Of a stretch of 64,000 nucleotides of DNA, positions 51,732 to 60,941 are shown in pieces (the first letter of the stretch is position 1; each line of letters opens with the position of its first letter). Position numbers and translations under genes: made by a program. Below the pieces are notes generated by a model that saw only the letters and a program-made list of their open reading frames with translations, made no database searches and was not told the origin of the DNA. This stretch comes from Sulfurospirillum sp. 1612 (GTDB lineage: Bacteria; Campylobacterota; Campylobacteria; Campylobacterales; Sulfurospirillaceae). The stretch is taken from assembly GCF_036556685.1 (NCBI RefSeq), contig NZ_CP140614.1, forward strand, positions 806,001 to 870,000, in the 5' to 3' direction.

Positions 51732-54700
51732 TTGCTGTTTCCCATCTATGGAATGTCCGCCACTTTGGTCGTAGACAATACGCTTTCTTTCTTTGGATTT
51801 TTAAATTGTGAAGGGTTGTCGCTTTTTTCTTCATACTCTACCATTCAAGGCGCTTTAGATGATGCCACAGATGGCGATACTATTAAAATATGTAAAGGCG
51901 ATTATAACGAACAAGATAGCGTGCTTGTTGATAACCTAACGATTACCAATGGTGCCGATGTGTATGAGCCAAGTGATGTGAATTGGTACAATAATGGTGA
52001 TGTCTTAGTAGTAGGAGATAGTAGTCATTCTCCTAAAAATTTGGTAGTCCAAAACGTATCACTGTATTCTACGAGCAATTCTTCCAATTCCAAGGCTATT
52101 CGTATTAATTATGCACAATCAAAGATAACACTGAATAATTTGCTTATTAAAACTGATGGCGCAGATGGGGTTTATGGAAGTTACAATGTAAACAATGATT
52201 TACAAGGGGTCTTCAAAAATTTGACGATTGAAAGTGGCGGCAGTGGTATTTATATCAGCCAAGGAGGCCTCCAAGATTTTGAAAATATCGCTTTTACTCT
52301 CTCAGGAAACAGTGCCAATGATACTGCCATCAAGTTGCAACATAGCGTGGCAGATGAAAATCATATTTTTAAACACCTCTCTTTTGATGTGGGAAAACAA
52401 CCGGCTATTGCGTTAAGTAGCGGAAAACAGATGATATTTGAAGATATTAATATTACGGCTAGCAACTATACGAATAATACCAATGCGATAGCTTCTGATT
52501 ATGGCACAACAGTAGATGATTTGACTTTTAATGATATCAATATCAGTCTGAACAAAGGAACGGGTATTGAAATTGAACAAGGAAACAATATTAATGTCGA
52601 TAACTGTACGATTAGCGGCAGTACTCAATATGCATTTCATACCGGTAGTGGAATAGATGGCGCTCTGACATTTAAAAATATTGCATTTGATACTAATGGG
52701 AATTATGGCTTACTCGTACAAGAAGGGACCGATGTCACTATAAATAATGCCACAATCAGTGGCAGTTCGGGCAATGGCTGGGGCATCAAGACAGATTGGA
52801 GTGTGACAGGAAGTCTGGATTTTAGTGATATTAATGTGACGGCTCATGCGGGTGGGATTAAAGCGACACAAGGAGATAATGCTGTTTTTGAGAATGTGAG
52901 AATCAACAGCGATAGTAGTAGCTCCAATGACAATGGTCTTGAGTTTGATTCTAGTACATTTGAAAATATTACGATTTCAAATTGTGATATTAATGCTACT
53001 GGAAATGCCTTGCAAGTCAATAATGCAAGTGGGACTCTTAACGTCAATGCTTCCAAACTGACCACTAATGGCAACTATGCCCTTTATCTTAAAACCGGTG
53101 TGATGATGGCATTGATTGAAAATTCTTGTTTCTACAATACCTCAAGTAGTGGTAATAGTTATGCGATGTATCTCTATAATTGGCATACGATTTCTGTCAA
53201 TAACAATTGTATCTATGCGCTAAATGGCGGAAATTATGCTTATGCTTCAAGTTCATACGATTGGGATGGAAATTACTGGGATGGTGTGAGCGATAGTAGT
53301 GGAGACGGTGCCATTAGCCGAGATGATACAACAAAAATAAGTACCAATATTGTAGATAATAATCCTCTTACCATGTGCCAGAATAGTTGTGGTGGTGGTA
53401 CGGATTTTACGCTAAAAGAGTGTTATTATGATAATTTCAATAGAGCGAGTTTGGGTGAGAGATGGAGCATCATTAGTACCGGAACCTATCCTCCTGATAT
53501 TACCGATAACAAACTCATGTTGACAAAAAATCATAACAATATTGCCTCAGGGGTATCACTTGTGGGCAAGTTTCCTGCTCAAAATAATCTCGTGCAGATA
53601 GAGTTTGAGCACAACGCTTATGGCGGTAGTGGTGCTGATGGGATGACCATAGTCTTTTCAGATGCAAATACTACCCCTGTTGCTGGAGCTTCTGGTGGGT
53701 CATTGGGTTATGCCCAAAAAACGGGAATTAGTGGTTTTGCAGGAGGTTGGCTTGGCTTTGGACTTGATGAATATGGAAACTTTTCAAATCCGACAGAAGG
53801 TCGCGTGGGAGGTACCAGCCTGACCAAAGATGCTTTGGCAATTCGAGGATCTGAAGGAGATAATTATCAATATATCGCAGGAACCGGTACATTAAGTCCC
53901 GGAATCGATGATACCAGCGCATCAACGCCCGCACCAAATTATAAATATAAATTTATCATTGATACCAGAAACTCTCAAACACTGATTACCGTATATCGAG
54001 ATACTCTTGATGGCAATGGCTATGTCTTGTTGTCCAATATGGATGAGGTCAATGCAACGCAAAGTGCCAGTAGTCCTGAAAATTTTAGATTTAGTTTGAC
54101 AGGTTCAACTGGAGGTTCTACTAATTATCACAGTCTTGATGACCTCAATATCAGCGCAGCCAATTGTGGTACATTGGGAAAATTAGCAGAGAATCCAAAC
54201 AGCTATTTTGATGCTTGGGAAGTCGGAGCGAGCTACAATGTGAGCAATCGTGTCATCAAAACAAAAATTGTCAAGCAAAATTTTAATCTCAATATTTTTG
54301 CACTCAATGAAAGCAATACGGATTATCAGGATTTCAATGGTACCGTTTGTGCCAGTGTGGTGGATAGTAACACTCACAAAGTGCTTTCAAATTGGGTAAA
54401 ACTTTTATTTGATGCGACCAATCCTTATGTGAATGTCGCCACATTTAATTCTGAGTATGCGAGTCACGATGCGCAGATTGATTTGGTTTGGAAAGAAAAT
54501 GTTGATACGACTTGTCCGATTAGTGATGAAGACAACAGTACACGCTCCACCGATCATTTTGCAATCCGACCGCTTAAATTTACCATCGATACCAATACGA
54601 CATCTCTATATGCTGGCGTACCTTTTCGTTTGGATATAAATGCTAGCAATAATAGTGGTGGCAATAGTTTGGATTATAATGAGACCAATGGGACCTCTTA

Positions 54701-55946
54701 TACTATCAGTATCAGTGATTCCAATGCCACATGCCCTAGTGGCAGTTTGGGGAATGTACCCGATCCGATTCAATTTTCCAACGGTGGTGTGAGTTTCACT
54801 CCAAAATACAGCGATGTCGGCGATGTCAACATCACAATCAAAGAAAATTTAGGTAGTGAATTTGCCTATATTGACCATAATGATTCTAGTGATACAGAGC
54901 GGTTGATTCCCACAGTGAGCAAAACGATAACGTTCAATCCATACCGGTTTGCTATTATTGATGCTAGTTTTGTGAGAGATCCCAATCAAGATTGGCGCTA
55001 CATGGCAAATGTGGATGATACCAATATCAGCCTCTCGTTCAAAGTCCAAGCTCAAAATGCTGATGGTGATGTCACTAAAAAATTTGACCGATACTGTTAT
55101 AGCCATGATGTTGGAGTTACAATCGATGTCAATGCCACGAGTAGTGATGGCAATATCAGTTATACTCAATTTATCAACAATACCATGACAACCGCTCATG
55201 ATAAAAATCTCAGTAATCCAGATTTTAATGCGACGATTAATGATCAAAATTTTACCGAAGGCAATAGCTCGCTTGTCATGTATGCGCTGAATGTTTACAG
55301 ACAACACAATATCCCAAAAGACCCGCTAACAATGACGATGGAGGATATAAATACCAGTTACCCAACCGATGTCAATGTACTCAATCCTGGACTCGTCTTA
55401 GAGAATAATGACAGTCAGTTTTATTATGGGCGCGTCAAAACTCATGATATTGATACAAACAAGCAAAGCGCACTATTTGATCTGCAAATAGAAGTCTATT
55501 CAACCGCGGGCACCTCCTATGTCAGTGGATTTCATCAAAATAGTACCCATTGGTATCAAATGCAAAAAGATAGTAGCACACAGATGAGTGCCCTTTTACC
55601 AAAAAAAGATTTTACACTGAGCGAAGATGAAAACAACATCAATGCGATTACACCGACGCAAAATACCACTCTTGGAATCGACCGCTTTACTATAAGCAAT
55701 ACGTGGAGCAATTCAAATTCTGCTTATATCCATGTCAAATCGCCTGCATATCTGTGGTTTAATCATTACAAAGATTATAATGACAGCAATACCAGCGATT
55801 GTTCGCAGCATCCGTGTTTTAAATACAATTATTTTCATAAGAGCACTGCGGTGTTGATCCAAAGTGGAGATTTTAATGGGACAGATATTGGCAATGAGTA
55901 CAATCAAACCAATTACATAAAATCTGGTGTGAAAGTATTCAGATGA
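51732..55946 (+). CDS. mshQ: Giant beta-helix/lectin/MshQ-like surface adhesin
   Basis: 1404 residues from the TTG at 51732. Residues about 25-530: right-handed beta-helix repeats rich in Asn, Ser and Gly (for example NNINVDNCTISGS). About 560-790: an L-type lectin-like domain (DGMTIVFSDANTTP, GGWLGFGLDEYGNFS). About 800-1400: DUF6701/MshQ-type region (STDHFAIRPLKFTI). A good signal peptide (KTSKFVHFLFVLLFPIYG) begins before any ATG, GTG or TTG; the open frame reaches 51672. The true start may be ATA 51693 or ATC 51696. Likely the pilus-tip adhesin. Confidence 0.75.
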   Translation: MLFPIYGMSATLVVDNTLSFFGFLNCEGLSLFSSYSTIQGALDDATDGDTIKICKGDYNEQDSVLVDNLTITNGADVYEPSDVNWYNNGDVLVVGDSSHSPKNLVVQNVSLYSTSNSSNSKAIRINYAQSKITLNNLLIKTDGADGVYGSYNVNNDLQGVFKNLTIESGGSGIYISQGGLQDFENIAFTLSGNSANDTAIKLQHSVADENHIFKHLSFDVGKQPAIALSSGKQMIFEDINITASNYTNNTNAIASDYGTTVDDLTFNDINISLNKGTGIEIEQGNNINVDNCTISGSTQYAFHTGSGIDGALTFKNIAFDTNGNYGLLVQEGTDVTINNATISGSSGNGWGIKTDWSVTGSLDFSDINVTAHAGGIKATQGDNAVFENVRINSDSSSSNDNGLEFDSSTFENITISNCDINATGNALQVNNASGTLNVNASKLTTNGNYALYLKTGVMMALIENSCFYNTSSSGNSYAMYLYNWHTISVNNNCIYALNGGNYAYASSSYDWDGNYWDGVSDSSGDGAISRDDTTKISTNIVDNNPLTMCQNSCGGGTDFTLKECYYDNFNRASLGERWSIISTGTYPPDITDNKLMLTKNHNNIASGVSLVGKFPAQNNLVQIEFEHNAYGGSGADGMTIVFSDANTTPVAGASGGSLGYAQKTGISGFAGGWLGFGLDEYGNFSNPTEGRVGGTSLTKDALAIRGSEGDNYQYIAGTGTLSPGIDDTSASTPAPNYKYKFIIDTRNSQTLITVYRDTLDGNGYVLLSNMDEVNATQSASSPENFRFSLTGSTGGSTNYHSLDDLNISAANCGTLGKLAENPNSYFDAWEVGASYNVSNRVIKTKIVKQNFNLNIFALNESNTDYQDFNGTVCASVVDSNTHKVLSNWVKLLFDATNPYVNVATFNSEYASHDAQIDLVWKENVDTTCPISDEDNSTRSTDHFAIRPLKFTIDTNTTSLYAGVPFRLDINASNNSGGNSLDYNETNGTSYTISISDSNATCPSGSLGNVPDPIQFSNGGVSFTPKYSDVGDVNITIKENLGSEFAYIDHNDSSDTERLIPTVSKTITFNPYRFAIIDASFVRDPNQDWRYMANVDDTNISLSFKVQAQNADGDVTKKFDRYCYSHDVGVTIDVNATSSDGNISYTQFINNTMTTAHDKNLSNPDFNATINDQNFTEGNSSLVMYALNVYRQHNIPKDPLTMTMEDINTSYPTDVNVLNPGLVLENNDSQFYYGRVKTHDIDTNKQSALFDLQIEVYSTAGTSYVSGFHQNSTHWYQMQKDSSTQMSALLPKKDFTLSEDENNINAITPTQNTTLGIDRFTISNTWSNSNSAYIHVKSPAYLWFNHYKDYNDSNTSDCSQHPCFKYNYFHKSTAVLIQSGDFNGTDIGNEYNQTNYIKSGVKVFR

Positions 55947-56599
55947 TGAAAAAATCTGGGCGCTCTGGCTTGTCACTGATTGAATTGATTTTCACGATTG
56001 TTATCATCGGGATTGTCTTCACTGTGATTCCCAAAATCATTTTTTCGTTGAACAAAAGCGATCAATTTGCCATCAGGCAAGATGCGCTTTTTAACGGAAT
56101 CTCTATGATGCAGATGATCTCATCTCTAGCCTGGGATGAAAACAATACAGCTTCAAACGATATCCTACATGTGAACGCTGGCAATGCACTTTTTGATTGT
56201 AACAGCACGACACATTATAGAATCGGTGGATTTATAGGCTCAAGAAACTGTGAAAATGATAAAAATGCGAGTGTGATGGGAGATTTTGCAGGAACCAATT
56301 ATTTTTTGGCCAATAATATCGACCGTTTTAATAACCAAGATATCAATGCATCCTACTACAATTTACACATCAGCGTCCAATATATCGACGAAAATATTAC
56401 ATATCCCTCACCACATCAAGCCAAAGTGATGTTAAATACTCATGGTGCAGCGTCCAATGACACCACAAATTTAAAAAGAGTAGAGTTAAACATCACCTAT
56501 AATGGAAAACGAGGCACGGTAGGAAAACAAATCGCACAATTTTCCTATGTTTCAGCTAACATCGGGCAGATGACCTTCAATAGTAGAGTCTGGAAATGA
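55943..56599 (+). CDS. Type IV prepilin-like protein 1
   Basis: 218 residues. Prepilin signal with cleavage at G|LSLIELIFTIVIIGIV: Gly -1, Leu +1 and Glu5 present. The rest is a globular pseudopilin domain with two Cys. Role in the MSHA-type pilus as a minor pilin (position resembles MshD). Overlaps the adhesin stop (ATGA). Confidence 0.82.
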   Translation: MMKKSGRSGLSLIELIFTIVIIGIVFTVIPKIIFSLNKSDQFAIRQDALFNGISMMQMISSLAWDENNTASNDILHVNAGNALFDCNSTTHYRIGGFIGSRNCENDKNASVMGDFAGTNYFLANNIDRFNNQDINASYYNLHISVQYIDENITYPSPHQAKVMLNTHGAASNDTTNLKRVELNITYNGKRGTVGKQIAQFSYVSANIGQMTFNSRVWK

Positions 56600-57528
56600 A
56601 AAAAGCCTTTACGCTCGTAGAAGCGATTATCACCATCGTCATCATCGGGATTTTATCCGCAGGGACTTTTGTGGCACTCAAACACTTATATTTACGTGCC
56701 GCCAAAGCCAAAGCCTTCAGTGAGCTCTCCAGCGATTCTCAAGTCATCGCAGATCAAATTGCCTCCTTGTTATACTATCGGGTTCCCAGCTCTGTCATTG
56801 GTTACAAGGGTGATGGAAGCTTTGGCTCGATTTATAATATGGAAACATCATATCAGATTTTAGAGTGGATTGGCTCGGCGAGTGAGGGGCTAAAAGCTGG
56901 ATATTACAGTGGTTTTGTGGATTTAAATGCCTCCGATAAAACAACGCAAACGATTACTTCTTATGATATCAATACCACCGCTCTTGACACGCTGATGGCC
57001 GACAAATTTGATGGGGGTAGTACAGATGATTTAGCGCTTATCTTTGCAGGGAGTTTTGATGATGGCGCGCTCTCTTTGGCTAGTGATTTTAACAGCTCTT
57101 TTGGGTGGCATGCTCATAATCATAATCTCCTCTATACCCTCCAAAGTTTGCATACTAATAGCATCACCTTAGATGCATCACCCGATATTATTTATGAAAA
57201 ATATTATTTGGTCGATAGCGCTTATGCGATTGCACGGGGTGCGGATATTGACTTAAATGCCACTTGTATTAGAAATTTAAATCAAAGTATTGATAACAAT
57301 ACGCTTTTTTTATTTTATAATTATCGCCCTTGGAAAAATCAAACATTTTGTGCTGACCCCCATGGTGGTAGTACCCAAGATGGCAATGTCACGATACTCT
57401 CCTCTTATGTCACGGGATTTCAAACCGGATTGATTAATGGCAATATCAAATTTGATGTGACACTCACCAAAAAGATTCGAGGCAGTGAGCATAATGTCAC
57501 TATCTCCAAACAAAAGGTAGTATTTTGA
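56596..57528 (+). CDS. Type IV prepilin-like protein 2 (MshO-like)
   Basis: 310 residues, MshO size. Signal KKA|FTLVEAIITIVIIGIL with Ala at -1 and Glu5 present. A large globular part follows. Overlaps both neighbours by 4 bases. Minor pilin or tip subunit by position. Confidence 0.82.
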   Translation: MKKAFTLVEAIITIVIIGILSAGTFVALKHLYLRAAKAKAFSELSSDSQVIADQIASLLYYRVPSSVIGYKGDGSFGSIYNMETSYQILEWIGSASEGLKAGYYSGFVDLNASDKTTQTITSYDINTTALDTLMADKFDGGSTDDLALIFAGSFDDGALSLASDFNSSFGWHAHNHNLLYTLQSLHTNSITLDASPDIIYEKYYLVDSAYAIARGADIDLNATCIRNLNQSIDNNTLFLFYNYRPWKNQTFCADPHGGSTQDGNVTILSSYVTGFQTGLINGNIKFDVTLTKKIRGSEHNVTISKQKVVF

Positions 57529-57980
57529 TGCGCCGTGGATTTGGTTTGATTCAAGCCTTGATTGTCATCATCTTAGTGAGTGGTCTATTGGTCGTAGCGA
57601 TGAAATACGCCACAATCACAATCAAACAGACCTCCGATGCTTATGTCAAGGAGAGCGCCGAACTTTTTATGAAAAGTGCCGTAGAGATGAGTTTATTGGC
57701 TATCAGTGGCTATGAACGCAACAGTACCCAAGGATGCTTGCAAGAGGTTCATATCACCTCTGCTGATGATAGGTTTTTTGCTGATGTCAATATTACAAAA
57801 TATTATCTCTTAAGTGGAAGTCAAGATTGTAGCGATTGTGGTGCGTTATGCCAAAGTGTTCAAACTGAAGACTCACATGGCATGGTGTTGCTCAATGTGC
57901 ATGTCCAAACCAATCCCCATAATACTAGAAACAAAAATAAAACCATCTCACTTTATATGAGGACATTGCAAAGACCATGA
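57525..57980 (+). CDS. Prepilin-like protein 3 without Glu5 (MshP-like)
   Basis: 151 residues. Signal MMRRG|FGLIQALIVIILVSGL: Gly -1, Phe +1, but residue 5 is Gln instead of Glu. MshP, PilX and GspK also lack Glu5; such subunits tend to sit at the tip. A CxxC (CSDCG) and two other Cys are in the globular part. Confidence 0.8.
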   Translation: MMRRGFGLIQALIVIILVSGLLVVAMKYATITIKQTSDAYVKESAELFMKSAVEMSLLAISGYERNSTQGCLQEVHITSADDRFFADVNITKYYLLSGSQDCSDCGALCQSVQTEDSHGMVLLNVHVQTNPHNTRNKNKTISLYMRTLQRP

Positions 57981-58441
57981 AAAAACATCAATACACTCAC
58001 CGCGCATTCACGATATTGGAGTTGATTTTTGTTATTATCTTGATAGGCATCATCAGTAGTATTGGGCTGAGTTCTTTGCCTGATAATAGGTTGCTGAATG
58101 ATACCAACTTTGTCATCATGAAAATCAAAGAGACACAACGCCATGCGCTAGGCAATGATGTGATAGGATTCAATACTCCTTGGAGTGTGCAAAGTGATGC
58201 GACTTGTCTGGATGTAAATAACACAAGTTTCGAAGAAAAAGCGCGTCAGAATTCTACTCCTTTTCAATTTGTTTCTGATGTGAGTAGTGAAAATAAGCGT
58301 CTGTGTTTTGATGAATTTGGCAGACCCTATCATGATGAGAAATTAATACAACAAAAATTAGACATAAATATCACCTATAATCACGAAATGAACACGATTT
58401 CAGTCCAACCAATGAGTGGATATGTTATAATAAAAAATTAA
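57977..58441 (+). CDS. Type IV prepilin-like protein 4
   Basis: 154 residues. Signal HRA|FTILELIFVIILIGII with Ala -1 and Glu5, a form common in Campylobacterota. Size and pattern suit a GspH-type minor pilin or MshC-like protein. Overlaps the preceding gene by 4 bases; 20 bases separate it from the next. Confidence 0.82.
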   Translation: MKKHQYTHRAFTILELIFVIILIGIISSIGLSSLPDNRLLNDTNFVIMKIKETQRHALGNDVIGFNTPWSVQSDATCLDVNNTSFEEKARQNSTPFQFVSDVSSENKRLCFDEFGRPYHDEKLIQQKLDINITYNHEMNTISVQPMSGYVIIKN

Positions 58442-58461
58442 AACTAAAGGTTAAGGTTAGC

Positions 58462-59955
58462 ATGGCAGAAAAACAAGAAATCCAGTATATTAACCCCGTT
58501 GATCTGACATTGATTGCTTATGATGGCGTTCGCTTCAAAGAGACGCAGTATCAATCGCGTCTCAAGAGTGTCTCTCGGGTTTTATATGAGCATGTTATCA
58601 TCTATAGTTTTAAAATTCCCGCTTCACAAAAACAAGATGATTTAAATTCATTAGTTGAAATCAAGATGTACGAAGAAGCCGGTCTTGATGTCAATAAAAA
58701 TTATAAAATTACCTACATTGTCAAAGCACTGGATTTTGATGAAAGTAATCTCATAGAAGCGTTTGCGATTGATCAGGATATCTTAAGGGAATATTTTAAG
58801 GGTGCGGTTAAAAAAGTCAAATACATTGATTTTTTAGCGCTACCGTTTTTTGCTTTTACGACCTTTTATACTAACAAAATATTAACCGGCAAAAATGATA
58901 TTTTTGTCTATTTGAGTGAGCAAGAATCTTTTATGAGTTTCTACAAAGATGGCGCATACATCTCAACAAAATCACAAATCAACATCACAGAAATTATCGA
59001 AAAATTAAAAGCAAATGATATTGATTTGAGTGTGGATGCCTTTTATGAACTCTTGAAAAATAAAGGTTTGGATGCGACACAATATGAGCCACAAGAGCGC
59101 GAACTTTTTAATTTGATAGAGTCGATTTTCTCCCAAATACTCACCAAAATCCAAAACGTTGCGATGCACAATCGGAGTGTTTTTGACTTTGATACCATCG
59201 ATCGCATCTTTTTGAGTACACCCCAAGGACGTATTAGAGGACTGAAAGAGTTTGTTTTGACATTTGGTTTGAGTGATACAAACGTACTGGATTTTAATCT
59301 TTTTAAAGAAAAACAAACCCATCATTTCTTGGACAACGTTGTAGCATCTTATGGGCAAGATAACATCATCGCGCACTCTGATGGACAAAATGCGACGATT
59401 TTCACAAGAAAACCCAGCTTTCTCAAAACACGAACAGGGAAACTCTTTATGAGCGTGATGCTTGTATTTATCATGATGCTTGTTGCTTATGAATATCTTG
59501 CGATGTCGATAGCCTCCTTACGCCAAAAAGAAGAGGTGCTAAGCGCTCAACACCAAACGACAAAAAGAGTACTCAATCAATATAAAACCGCCATTAAAAA
59601 ACAAAATGCATTGATTGTCAAAGAGCAAGAGGCAATCGCCAAGCAGCATAATGTCATGAGTCATATCCAAAATAGTATTGAAACGTTAGAGAATTTAAGA
59701 GGTAAAGACCAAGGGTATGTGAGTTTTTTAACACAGGTTAATGCCCTGCTGAAGCGCTTTGGATTGCATGCAAAAAGTATCCAACAAATCAACAAGCATA
59801 TGAAGATTGAAGTCATCTCTAGTTATACCAATCGTGATGAAATCGCCAAGTTTTTACGTGCATTAATACATGAAGGTTTTGTGAATGTTTCGACCGATGA
59901 AATCAAACTTGATGAGAAAAACTACATCAGTAAAATAGGAATTGAACGTGAATAA
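58462..59955 (+). CDS. Fused PilM-PilN-like assembly protein (MshI position)
   Basis: 497 residues. The N-terminal 330 residues are cytoplasmic and can be a degenerate actin-like (PilM/GspL) domain. A membrane segment at about 333-353 (LFMSVMLVFIMMLVAYEYLA) is followed by a coiled coil (about 360-420) and a small alpha/beta domain, as in PilN/MshI. It would be the cytoplasm-to-periplasm link of the pilus platform. Confidence 0.65.
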   Translation: MAEKQEIQYINPVDLTLIAYDGVRFKETQYQSRLKSVSRVLYEHVIIYSFKIPASQKQDDLNSLVEIKMYEEAGLDVNKNYKITYIVKALDFDESNLIEAFAIDQDILREYFKGAVKKVKYIDFLALPFFAFTTFYTNKILTGKNDIFVYLSEQESFMSFYKDGAYISTKSQINITEIIEKLKANDIDLSVDAFYELLKNKGLDATQYEPQERELFNLIESIFSQILTKIQNVAMHNRSVFDFDTIDRIFLSTPQGRIRGLKEFVLTFGLSDTNVLDFNLFKEKQTHHFLDNVVASYGQDNIIAHSDGQNATIFTRKPSFLKTRTGKLFMSVMLVFIMMLVAYEYLAMSIASLRQKEEVLSAQHQTTKRVLNQYKTAIKKQNALIVKEQEAIAKQHNVMSHIQNSIETLENLRGKDQGYVSFLTQVNALLKRFGLHAKSIQQINKHMKIEVISSYTNRDEIAKFLRALIHEGFVNVSTDEIKLDEKNYISKIGIERE

Positions 59956-60556
59956 TTTCGAAAATTATCTCGAGAATGTGGATAAAAAGCAGCGGTACTT
60001 GATCTATGTGATGATTTTTGGATTGATGATTTATGTGTTTGTTTATATCATGATGCCCCGTTTAGATGAGCAAAAAAACCTTGAAAATAATATCAATCAA
60101 TTGCAAACACAATTGAGACAAAATGCACCCACTAAATTTAAAAATACTTTGGCATTGAAAGAGAAGCAACTCTTGCAATTGCGAACGGAAAAAGAGAGTA
60201 AGCAAGAACAAATCAATCTTTTGGTTTCAGGATTGTATCAACTAAAATTTGCTCTATTTGATGATAAAAAATGGGCGAAAAATATCACAGAAATCTTGCA
60301 AAATTCGCTCAAAAGAAATCTCCAAATCGATTATATTAAAAGCAGCAACGTGAAAAATCAAAATAGCAAAGATATCCTCCAAAAAAAGAAAACACTTGAG
60401 ATACAAGGGAGTGGTAATTACATTGATATCGTAGCATTTATCTCCTATATCGATACGCTTGATACCTTGTTGCAATTTAGTAAAAGTGATATCTTCCTCA
60501 AAGATAATCGCGTCAATTTCAAGCTAGATATTGATTTATATGGGATAGGATTATGA
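59948..60556 (+). CDS. mshJ: PilO/MshJ-like assembly protein
   Basis: 202 residues from the GTG at 59948. A short cytoplasmic start, one membrane segment (about 20-37), a coiled coil (about 45-85) and a ferredoxin-like fold (KTLEIQGSGNYIDIVAFISYIDTL), the PilO/MshJ/GspM layout. TAGGA lies 7 bases before this GTG but only 1 base before an upstream TTG, so the GTG is chosen. Confidence 0.75.
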   Translation: MNNFENYLENVDKKQRYLIYVMIFGLMIYVFVYIMMPRLDEQKNLENNINQLQTQLRQNAPTKFKNTLALKEKQLLQLRTEKESKQEQINLLVSGLYQLKFALFDDKKWAKNITEILQNSLKRNLQIDYIKSSNVKNQNSKDILQKKKTLEIQGSGNYIDIVAFISYIDTLDTLLQFSKSDIFLKDNRVNFKLDIDLYGIGL

Positions 60557-60939
60557 GAATATTTTTGATGGTCATGGTTTCTCTGTCGATTCTTTTTGGT
60601 GCTGATTTGTCCACGCGATTAGATCAATTGATTCACAGCAAGAAAGAGAATAAAATTGTTGTTTTGAATTACAATCCTTTTGTTGTAACCAAAAAAGTAA
60701 AGGGTACGACAACATCGGTCATGAGTACCAGCAACAAGCAAGCATCACCTATTCATTTTGTAATGGTACTCAATCATAGTGCCTTTATCAATGGTCATTG
60801 GTACAAAGTCGGTGAGCGTGTAGCAGGATACAAGATAAAGAAAATTTTTACAGATAAGATTAAGATAGAGAAAAAAGGTGTGACGAGAACGCTTTATTTG
60901 AAAAAGAAACAACAGATATTGAATATAAGGGAAAAATAA
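60553..60939 (+). CDS. mshK: MshK/PilP-like periplasmic protein
   Basis: 128 residues with a signal peptide (MRIFLMVMVSLSILFGAD). The C-terminal part, FINGHWYKVGERVAGYKIKK, matches the MshK/GspC-HR-type pattern that contacts the secretin. Overlaps the previous gene by 4 bases and is followed by the secretin after 2 bases. Confidence 0.72.
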   Translation: MRIFLMVMVSLSILFGADLSTRLDQLIHSKKENKIVVLNYNPFVVTKKVKGTTTSVMSTSNKQASPIHFVMVLNHSAFINGHWYKVGERVAGYKIKKIFTDKIKIEKKGVTRTLYLKKKQQILNIREK

Positions 60940-60941
60940 AC

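Noticed and set aside
54849-55307. Minus-strand 152-codon frame within the adhesin
   Set aside because: Ile/Asp-rich antisense of the repetitive adhesin; no support as a gene.
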